Part shown: positions 10,501 to 22,500 of the stretch, in pieces
Layout of the letters: each line of letters opens with the position of its first letter
Numbering within the stretch: the first letter of the stretch is position 1
From: Wuchereria bancrofti
Lineage: Eukaryota > Nematoda > Chromadorea > Rhabditida > Onchocercidae
Reading direction: 5' to 3'
Length of the DNA: 63,908 nucleotides
NCBI GenBank assembly: GCA_005281725.1
Contig: SSBO01000012.1
Span: forward strand, 22,588,819-22,652,726
Made by a program: the position numbers and the translations under genes
Notes under the pieces: model-generated
The model's database searches: none
Told to the model about the DNA's origin: nothing
Seen by the model: the letters and a program-made list of their open reading frames with translations, nothing else

Positions 10501-13500
10501 TGTATATGGTAGACCGGGTGCAACATGGAAAAGATCGTTCATTCCGGAAATATATCAATGAACAAAAACGTTCTAGCGAAAGTATAATTATTAATAAGAT
10601 TATAATATATTTTACAAACTAAAAATGTCAACTTTTATGATTGGTTTACATTAGTCAATCATTCAATTCGGATCAATAAAATTTAATTCAATTTAAAAAA
10701 ACGAAATTGAATTTTGTTTGGAATTTGAAAAAATTAAATGGTTTTTTTTTTCAAATTTGCTAATCAACTGCTAATTGCAATTAAAATGCTAATGTATAAC
10801 CGACGAGAAGTGCTTATTTTAAAAATAGTTTATGTTTCAATCAGTTGTACGTTTCCAGAAAAACGGAAAAGAATGGAAATAGTCCTGAAACAGGCAAATA
10901 GTTCCAGTTGCAATGATACTAGCACGAAATCTATTTCAGCGGTTTGTTTCCATTCTTATATTTACTTAAAGCTAACTGTTTGCTTTTACTTAGTAAAATG
11001 AAATTTTAATTTAGTCGAAATCAGAACATAAATTTTAAGCCAGTATTAAAATACTGAAATGAAAGAAAAAACTGAATGAATAAAATTTCCAGTAAAAAAA
11101 CAAACAAAAAAAAAGCTGAATAAAATTTCCAGTAAAAAAAACAAAAAAAAAAAACGATCTTTTATTGATTGAAATAATTTAATGCATTTAAGTCATTTGT
11201 TGAAAATTCAACTTCACGCGGAAAAAATTTGAATAACTCTTCAATGCGCGATATTATTGAGCAAAATATTTCAAATCAGTCAATCATATGAAACGATAAT
11301 ATAATTTTTTTGCTTATTCTTGTTTTAATAGGAATAAAAGTGATCAGCGTGATTAGATCTAATCATATCATATCATATCACATCTAATCAGTAATAAATT
11401 TATTGTTTTGCGGTAAAACAGAATGTATCTTTTATCAAAAAAGAAAAGTACCAACATGAAAACTACAAAAATTAGTCGATAGTAATAGAGATTATCGTGA
11501 TAATATAAAATTTAATCCGATCAATAAAAATTCAATCCGATCAATATCAAATTTAATTATCACTGCTAATCTAAATATCTCATAGTAAACATTACGTATT
11601 GCTATAATCTCATACGCCATCATATACACTTTAATGAAAGTAAGAAAAAATAAAAATAAAACAGGAGACGAAAACCACAAATTAAATAAGTGGTAGTGAA
11701 ATTTAATTAAACAGAATTATTATCACTTCAAGTAAACAAAAAAAAAAATGAATTAATCAATAACTAATTTAATGATTAGTATCATAAACGATATGCATTC
11801 CAGTATCAAATTATCAGCAAATCTTGAGAACCTAAACATAAATTTAATAGTTAAAAGATTTTGATAACCTAAATTAACAAATCTTATAGCTTGTATTTCG
11901 ATCAAATAACTAAGGTGAATCTAATCAAATATATGTTTATTTCAATAATAATTTACAACGATTATCATATGATCAAGCGAAATTTCAAATGAATCATGAA
12001 AGCATTTCATATGTAAAATATCAAGAAAAACAATAACAACAACAATAACAATAACAATGACAACAAACAACAATAACAATAATAACGAAACCAACAACAA
12101 CAATAATAACAACAAACGACAACAACAATAACAACAACAAACGACAACAACATTAGCAATAACAATAACAAAAACAACAACAACAACAAAACAACAATAA
12201 CAATAACAACAACAATAACAAGACAACAAACAACAACAATAACAATGGCAACAAACAACAACAACAGTGACAACGAACAACAACAATAATAACAACAATA
12301 AACGACAACAACAAACAACGGCAATAACAATAACAACAAACAACAACAACAAAACAACAATAACAACAACGACAATAACAATAAAACCAACAACAATAAC
12401 AACAACAACAGTAACGACAAACAACAACAATAATAATAAAACTAACAACAACAACAAAACAATACACAATTTTATACACTGTACAACTAATCTAAGCCTA
12501 ATCTAATTTCTATTTATTAATTTTGAAAATAGTTTCTTTCATTGTTACAATATTTCGTGTAGTGTCTGTGTGTATGTGTGTGTGTGTATGTGTGTATGTC
12601 AGAGTCTGTCTATTGTGTAAGTCTGTGAATCTTTGTCTGTGCATATCCGTTGTATATTGTAAATGAATGGGTTCACATAGTGTTTATTATAGGATTTCTC
12701 AATCTATCACTTCTCAATCTCACAAATATTTCAACTCATCGACGAACATAACACACACACACACACACACATACACACATACATACATATACACATACAC
12801 ACACAGACACATACACACATATATATAGATTTCAAAGGGAAGGAAGCCCAAGGCTTAACATCAACAAGCGTCCGGTGCCATTTCAGCGCTAATATTTTCA
12901 ATTCTAACAATTTTGATGATTACTTTTTCACTCGTAAGCTGTTATTCCTTTCGGTATTCTTTCCCTTTTTATTTATTTTAAAAAATTTTCAAATTTTTAT
13001 TACCATTTTTATTATTCTCCCATAACTGGTTAATTAATCAATTAATTAACTAATTAATTATTTTTTTCTCACTTCATTAAGATTAGGACTATTGTAATAG
13101 ATTTATTAATATATTCCATCCATTTTTTTTTTTTTAGATTTAAACAAAATGATTTAAAATTTCATCTTCTGTCTATTATCATTGAAATTGTTACATATTT
13201 TAATCAATTCATTAAATGAAAAGAATTAAAATGTAATTTTTATCTTATTCAATATATCCTACCTTATCAATGGCTATTATTTAATTGAAACAAAAAATTA
13301 ATCATAATTTTCACTTTTTTTCATGCCTAATTAAAAGAAAAAAAAAGACGATAAAAAATTTAAAAAAATTAATTTCATTGATATTTTTCTCGTCTTTATC
13401 ATTATTATTATTTTTTTTTTTATCGAACTACCTTTACTAACTTTAAACAGCTGTTGCTGCTATTTATTTTTCACTCCTTCAGTAAGAATCAATATAAACT

Positions 13501-16500
13501 GTTGTGCAAATTGCACAAAATAAATTATACAATTAAATATTTGACCTTAAAAGGGTCAAATATTTGATTAAGTTATGGAATTTTTTTTTTTTTTCAATTT
13601 CTTCCCTTTTAAATAAAAAATTTCCACGACAAATAGCTCTTCCTAATTTCATTTCAAATTCTCTTATCTTATTCTTATATTCTCATTAGTTTTTCTTTTC
13701 CTGAAAGCCTCTTTTTTTTTTTTGCTATTAATTTGTTTTACGTCAAAAACTTTTGTCACTCTCAGTTAGATGTGACAATTAAATTAGTGAAAAACTTAAT
13801 TATGCTATTGAAAACTAAATGTGTCGTAGAATATTGAAATGTTTTATAAAAAAAAAAAACTAGCCATAGAAATAATATACTTTTGTTCCAAATAACTTTT
13901 ACTAATGCAAATAATGCTTTGATAAATTGATCTCCTAAATTAGTCTTATAATTCGAATCGTTTCATTTTGATTTAAATACGTTCACAAATATTAGTTACA
14001 TCATTTTGATCAAAAAAAAAAGAAAAAAAAAACACTTAAAATATATCTAAATTTTAAAAATATATGTAAAATGTTTTAATTAATCAGATCGGAATCAAAT
14101 TTAAACTTTTTAATTAATCGGATCGAATCAAAGTTAAATTTTTTGACTATTCAGATCGAATCAAATTCAAACTTTTTAACTAGTCAAATCGAGTCAAATT
14201 TTCCACATCACTATTAATTTTACAAGTTTTCATTAGTAAAATAAAAAAAAAATTTTTAATGCATAAAATTGTATATTTTTGCAGAGACATTTTTGTCTTT
14301 TTTTTTTTTGCTTTTCAATTTATGAACATTTTCATCTTTTATTGCAATAAATTTATACAAAGATGTTAAGTTGTGTAGTTGTTGTTGAAGATAACTTCTT
14401 AATTGCTTCACATATGAAGGAGATTTATGGACAAATGCGCTCTGTTTGCTCAAATCTTCAACAAACGCCAAAGCAATTTTGTTAATTCACTCAATTAACT
14501 AATATTCTTAAAGCAAATCATTTGCTAGAGATTCATCGAACGAATTGATATGTGATTATTTAATGATTTTCAAATTTAAATTACTATTTTATTTAAATCA
14601 TTCATCTCTTTCTTTCCTTCTCTCTCCCTCTCCCTCTCTCTCAGATATCCATCCATCCATCTATTTAACAGATTTTAATAATAAAATTGCCATTAATATA
14701 TATTAAAATTGTAAAATATTATTATATTGAAATATTTAAATTTTTTTTTTTTTTTATAACGCACACACATGCATATTTCATCCTCAAATTGATACTTTTC
14801 ATATGTTATCACGATTATTTTTCATATATTATCACGATTATTTTTCATATATTATCACGATTATTTTTCATATATTATCACGATTAATTTTCGTCAGTTT
14901 TAGCATTACTTTTCATTTTTTATCGCAGTTGTCATGATTACTTTTCATATTTTATCACTTCTAATCTTCATACTATCACGGTTACTTCATATATTATTAC
15001 GATTACTTTATGTGTTATCACGATTAATTTTCATGCTATCACGATTACTTCATATGTTATCACGATTAATTTTCATGCTATCACGATTACTTCATATGTT
15101 ATCACGATTAATTTTCATATTATCACGATTACTTTTCATATGTTCATATGTCATCACTTCTAATCTTCATACTATCACGGTTACTTCATATATTATCACG
15201 ATTACTTTATGTGTTATCACGATTAATTTTCATGCTTCACGATTACTTCATATGTTATCACGATTAATTTTCATATTATTATGATTACTTCATGTGTTAT
15301 CACAATTAATTTTCATGCTATCAGGATTACTTCATATGTTACCACGATTAATTTTCATGCTATCAGGATTACTTTTATCACGACTAATTTTTATATTATC
15401 GCGATTACTTTTCATATGTTACTACGATTAATTTTCATGCTTCACGATTACTTCATATGTTATCACGATTAATTTTCATATTATCACGACTACTTTTCAT
15501 ATGTTCATATGTCATCACTTCTAATCTTCATACTATCACGGTTACTTCATATATTATCACGATTACTTTATGTGTTATCACGATTAATTTTCATGCTTCA
15601 CGATTACTTCATATGTTATCACGATTAATTTTCATGCTATCACGATTACTTCATATGTTATCACGATTAATTTTCATATTATCACGACTACTTTTCATAT
15701 GTTCATATGTCATCACTTCTAATCTTCATACTATCACGGTTACTTCATATATTATCACGATTACTTTATGTGTTATCACGATTGATTTTCTATGCTTCGC
15801 GGTTACTTCATATGTTATCACGATTGATTTTCATGCTATCACGATTAATTTTCATATTATTATGATTACTTCATATGTTATCACGATTAATTTTCATGCT
15901 ATCAGGATTACTTCATATGTTATCACGATTAATTTTCATATTATTATGATTACTTCATGTGTTATCACAATTAATTTTCATGCTATCAGGATTACTTCAT
16001 ATGTTACCACGATTAATTTTCATGCTATCAGGATTACTTTTATCACGACTAATTTTTATATTATCGCGATTACTTTTCATATGTTACTACGATTAATTTT
16101 CATGCTTCACGATTACTTCATATCTTATCACGATTAATTTTCATACTATTACGGCTACTTTTCATATGTTACCACGATCAGACGGTTTTTTTTTTTGGAA
16201 CTTATGAATTTTTGGACTTTTTGAGTTATAAAAGTTATGAATTTTGCTTAAAAGTTTAAAATTTAGTTTGATAGCTTCATAGTGAATGTGTAGTTCCTTG
16301 TAAAATTGTCCTGTGCAGTTGCTCCGTTTGTTGTTAAATCTATCCTAACCTAATCTAAAATGTTTTTCAATTCTTTTGATATTACACCAAGTGTTCCCAA
16401 CTAAACTTTCACATAACTACCAATCTTTTTTTTTTTTTTTTTTTTTTTCACAACCGTTTAATTTCCAATTGTAAACTCTGATATTTCATAATAGTTTTAT

Positions 16501-19500
16501 GTATTTTTCTACAGTACAGCGAATCACTCAGTCCACTCAAATACGCCGATATCCGCGGTGTTATCCTTCATGTTTCATAATATCCCATCTGGAGAATCCG
16601 CGGTATTATCCTCCATGTTTCATAATATAACATTTTATTGGAGAATCCGCGGTGTTATCCTTCATGTTTCTTAATATAACATTCCATTTAGAGAATCCGC
16701 GGTGTTATCCTTCATGCTTCATAATATACATTCCATCTGGAGAATCCGCGGTGTTATCCTTCATGTTTCATAATATAACATTCCATCTGGAGAATCCGCG
16801 GTGTTATCCTTCATGTTTCATAACATTCCATCTGGAGAATCCGCGGTGTTATCCTTCATGTTTCATAATATAACATTCCATCTGGAGAATCCGCGGTGTT
16901 ATCCTTCATGTTTCATAATATAATATTCCATCTGTAAAATCCGCGGTGTTATCCTTCATGTTTCATAATATAACATTGCATCTGGAGAATCCGCGGTGAT
17001 ATATCCGATATTTCATGACATGCCATCTACAGTATAGTTATTTTTATTATGTTAATAAGTATTAAGATATGGCATAATACAATACATAGATAATAATATT
17101 GTCAAATGATTGTATAAATATAATTAATTAGCTGATGTGATTTAACTAGCAACTATTAATCGTTTCAAAATGATTCGAAATAACTTATGCTAAAAAGAGA
17201 GAAAATACTTACTTACCTTATGTTGTTCAGAAATGTAAGGCCAGACATCGATGAATTTTTCCTTCTTGCAGTAGTACTTTTATACTTTTATTATGTCACA
17301 GACACGCTTTTATTGTCGGCATTTCCTTTGAATTTTTATTTTTCATTTAAATTCTTTATATCACGAACACAAGAATTTACGAGCAATTTTGCAGTATTCG
17401 AACATTAGGTGTGATACTGATTTTTGTCCACTAATTATTTTCATTTTCAAATATTAGACTGAGCAAAATTTCAGATTTTCTTTATATTTGTTCTATTACT
17501 ATTATTATTTATTACTATCTCATTAATAGTTATTTATTATTATTATTGTTATTATTATTACTATTACCATACTACCACTATTATTATTGTTATTGTTATT
17601 AGCACCAATTATTATTTTCTTTTATCATAATTGTTTTTATTTATTATTACTACCACTAGTTATTATTATTATTATTATTGCTGCTGTTATTATCGTTATT
17701 ATTATCAATTATTATTTATTATTATCACTGTTATTGTTATCATCATATTATTATATTATTATTATATAATTTATTATTGTTACTATTGTTATCGTATTGT
17801 TATTATTACTATTATTATAATTATTGTCATTGTTCTTGTTAAGTATTCGTTATTTTTCTGGCACAAATTACAACAAACATTATTATTACATAATTTATTA
17901 TTTAATTCAAAAAAAAAAAAAAAAAGCAAAATGTTACCAATTATTTACAATAATTTTAAGATAATTTATCTGTATTTTATTTATTTTTGATTCATTGATC
18001 AAACTAACTTTATCTCATTGATCATTGATTACTTAATTTAAAAACTTAGCGAAGAAATGAAGAAGAAGAAAAAAAAAACGCAAAAAACGCAACAGAAATT
18101 GACGTTTGACGGATCGGCAACAAAGAAATGAAGGATCAACGTCAAAAAGATCCGAAACGTATGATAATGAAACGTTGATAAATCTTTTTTTTACCTTTTG
18201 AATACGTTATAAATCACAAAACGCTTTTATCGCATCATTTAATTCACTTGCAACATTATTCTCTATTATCTTATAAACTTTACTTCAATATACGTAAAAT
18301 ATACGTAAAAAGTTGAATCTAACTCAATCATTTTATTTTATTAAACCAAAAATTATTATTTCAATATTATTATCATCGTATTTAAGAAAAAAAAATAAAA
18401 TTAATTAATTTGAATTAATTTGAAAAAAGAATAAAATTAGTTAATTTGAATTAATTCCAAATTAATTTGAATTAAAAAAATAATAAGTTAATCGTTAAAA
18501 GTGAAATATATTAGGAAGTGATATGATTGATTAGTTTTACTGAAAGAAAAAAATCACAGATTATTAAATTAATTCTTAATTATTGAACGTAATTTTTTCC
18601 AATCTTATGCTAACTTTTATCATACAATTTGTATTTTTTACTGCAAGAAGTTTTTTTTCTTTTCCTTTTTTAAATTTTCTTTTGAATTTACTAATCTTCG
18701 TAGAAATTTATTCGTAGAAATTTGATAATTAAATCCATTAATGAAACAGAAGTGGTAGAATCCTTGCGATCACATTAATTTTAGTAATTTTGTTTGCCAT
18801 ATTTATACTGAAATTACCGTGGCTAAATCATTCATTTCTAAATTGAACTTTAAATAAATAGAAAAAATAAAATCCATTTCTGTTGTTATTTAAATAAAAT
18901 TTGATTGAAGATTCAATTTCCGATTGGATATTTATTTTGCTATGTTTAATGACAAAAGAAGTGAAAAATGTCGAAATTAATCTTTATTTCTTTTTCCTTC
19001 TTTAACGAAAAAAAAATTCTGAAATAATTTTTATTTAAACAACAAAAAAAAGAAAGAAGGGACTCTTTCTAAATTATGCATATTACATATGATAAATTTT
19101 AATCGATGCAAGAACCATTTGTCTTCTTTCGTTCTCTACAATTTACTTAAATAATTTAAATCATATTTTATAATATTCGGAATTCAGTAGGATGAATGAA
19201 GAAACATAGTTTTTTTTCTTTTTGTTTGATATCTGTTAAATGCCAAATTGATAAATTAACAGTCTTTTTCTTTTGATTAAATTTTAACAACAAATAAAAT
19301 TATACAAAAGTATTTAGTCAAAAAAAAAATGCATATTTTGCATTTATCAAAAAAAAAAAAAAGACAATGATAGAAACAATAATTTTGTCCTAATTTATTC
19401 TCTTTTATTATCTAATTCGACAACCACTACTAAATGCATCAAATTTTTCAATATTCATAAATGATTAAAATTTAATAAATCAATGATAAACTATATTTTG

Positions 19501-22500
19501 TACATTAAACAAAATTCTAATAATTTTAAGGGAAGAAAAAGACCGTTAAAAAAGAACCAAAACAAATAATGTGTACAACTGAAAAAAATACTATCTTTAC
19601 CAACATACTACTACTCACATATCATCATCATTATCATCATTATTATGATGATCATTACCATTGTCATCATTATCATTATTGTCATCATCATCATCACCAT
19701 CACCGTCATCACCATCATGATCAACCATCATCATCATTATCATCATCATTACTGTCTTCACCACCACTATCATCATCATTACTGTCTTCACCACCACTAT
19801 CATCATCACTGTCATCACCATCATGATCAACCATCATCATCATTATCATCATCATCATCACTGTCATAACCACCATTATTATCCATCATTACCATCATCA
19901 CCGTCATCACCATCATGATCAACCATCATTATCATTATCATTACTGTCTTCACCACCACTATCATCATCACTGTCATCACCATCATTATTATCCATTATT
20001 ACCATCATCACTGTCATCACCATCATGATCAACCATCATCATCATTATCATCGTCATCACTGTCATAACCACCATTGTTATCCATCATTACCATCATCAC
20101 CGTCATCACCATCATGATCAACCATCATTATCATTATCATTACTGTCTTCACCACCACTATCTTCATCATCACTGTCATCACATCATCATCGTCATCACT
20201 GCATCATTATCATCATCATCGTTATTATTATCATCATTATCCAATCTATTTTCATTATCGATAACTAACATCCAATCATCCATCAACAATAATATCTTTT
20301 GCTGTCAATCGAAATTTACGAACTAAGCATACACAAAATCTCTCAAACTAGCTAGACTAAACAGCAGTAACAGTTAGCATAGCAGCTGTGCATCACCGCA
20401 ATATTCCAACTATCCCAGTGCAAAAATCGACAAATTTTCAACATCACAAGATGAACACTCAATTCAAATATTATACTGCCTGCAACACTTTTTTTTCCAT
20501 TGATCTAATTTTTTTTTCTTAACTTTCAAAAATTTTTACCACTAAATTATTTTTTCTTTCTTTTTTGATTTTTGATGCTAAAAAGATTTCATTTACTGAA
20601 AAATTAGTAAATTTTGTTCTATTGAAAAAAAAAAAAAAAATAAAATGATTGATAATTTTTATTATGAATTTTTTTGATAAGTAAAAAAAAAGGAAAGATA
20701 GAAAGAAAGTGGAAGGGCGAGAGAGAATATCCTTTTTTTTTTTTGCTAATTGTGTACAATCTCGTATATTTGAAATCTTTTAAAGAAAAAAAATTCAAGA
20801 ATTAAATTAAATCTTTTAGCTTTGGATTTAACAGGTTTTTTTTTTTGTTTGAAGAATTGATTGATTGTAATTTGAACTTATGCAAATAAGCGCGGTGCTT
20901 ATCAGTGATATTTGTTAATTTTGATAAAAAACGATAATATTTTTCGAGAGATTACGTATTCAATCCATTTCACAGTGATAAATTAACAATGAAGAATGTT
21001 GCATGAATTGTTTTACGGTGATGTTTAATTAATGTTTTCAAAATTTTTAAATTTAATTAAAATTACGATGAGCTTATCAAAAAATGTTTGATTTAAATAG
21101 TTCTCGAAAAAAGAAAGTGTAAATCTTTAATTATGACATTTCAACAATAAATCATAGTAATTGGTGAATAAAAGATTTTATGCTTTAATTTATAATTCTA
21201 ACTAAATTTTTTTGTGAACAAATTTGAATGAAATTGTTATCCTTTAAGAAATATTCAAAAATTCTATCTCAATTCTTATACTGTTTTTGAGCACTTGAAA
21301 CTTATTTTTAACGCTTTTTTTTTTTTAAGTTTTTAAATTGCTCTGAAGTATGCTATTGCAATCAAACTAGCTAACTTCATCAGCAACATTAATAATAGCT
21401 CCTTCAATTTTGAAAGTTCAATGACGTCAAAGTTTACATGACAATTTTTATGAAATTTATTTGATAACAAAGTTTCAATTCCAGTTAGCACATAGCAATT
21501 GTTTATACTCATAAAAATCAGATTCTAAGAATAAAGTTTTAAAAAAACGGTAAACAAATAAATTAATTAAAAGTTAAAATTTATGTTAGTCTTTGCAAAG
21601 AAATTAAACAAATAATGTGTAATTATAATAAGATTATAATCAAACATTAGCACTATAAGATTAGCAAGCATTGAATAGATTTTAATATTTCGAAATTTTT
21701 TTCTTTTCGAAACTTTCAAAATTGATTTTTTTTTCTTTTTTTTTGAGTGACAAGAGATTGACAATAAAAAGTTTCATCAAACATTTTCTGATTTTTCTTT
21801 TTTTTTTTTTTTGTCAAGATTTTATGAGTTTTCAAATTTTTGACTTATCAAAGGATCTGTTGTGATATTTACTTAAAAAAAAAATATTTAAAAAACTTAA
21901 AACTTAAAAAACTTAAAAACTTAAAACTTAAAAAAACGAAGAAAAAGAAAATTAAACTGATTATTTAATTTTTTTCAACTATCAATTAACCTTTTGCTTT
22001 TTAACAAAAACTTATCAAGAAATCACTAACAGATAAAATATGAATGCTTGTTAAAATAATAAATTTGTTTACAATGTAAGGGCATCATTTTTGCTAACCT
22101 TTTTGCGCTTTCATTTTCTCACTTTAATTAATTGAACAATTTATTATCGTTTTTTTTTTTCTTTTCTTCTTTTTCAATGCATTGATATTAGAAAATTTCA
22201 ATAAAATTATATTAATCCATTAAAATTTTTTTCTTAAAACTTCAGTTTTTAATAAATTTAACTGTAATAATTCCAACTTTTACTCATTTCAAAATTGTAA
22301 CAAATTAAATCTCTAATTTATGCTAAATTTGAACACATTTCGATGGTGTAATTTGAGCACTATGGATAAACTTTAAAAAAAAAAAAAAAAAACTTTAAAA
22401 TTTTGAAACAGAAGTACACGCAGAAGGAAAATTCTATTAAAGATTCTCTAAAAATATTCTATTAGCTTTTAAAGCCTTTTTGAAAATTTTTCAAAAAGCA

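Noticed and set aside
11942..12506. Open frames of up to 175 codons on both strands over the CAA array
   Set aside because: They encode only Val/Leu/Cys/Ile or Asn/Thr/Gln runs and follow the triplet repeat; several frames are open at once, which coding DNA does not show.
14687..16137. Long + strand frames (up to 226 codons) rich in I, T, S and L
   Set aside because: They are translations of the 20-bp minisatellite; the encoded peptide repeats with the DNA unit.
14795..17010. CRISPR-like regular repeats
   Set aside because: Units are directly adjacent with no unique spacers of constant length; these are minisatellites in a eukaryotic intron.
17217..17276. Minus-strand exon YYCKKEKFIDVWPYISEQHK with a perfect GTAAGT donor
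   Set aside because: The acceptor is poor, no neighbouring minus-strand exon fits, and a 73-codon + strand frame overlaps it. Only 20 codons long; kept as a curiosity.
17187..17408. + strand 73-codon frame with a hydrophobic middle
   Set aside because: No acceptor/donor pair of matching phase and no homology; the length is within what this window yields by chance.
19569..20326. His/Ser-rich and Asp/Met-rich frames
   Set aside because: They come from the CAT trinucleotide array.
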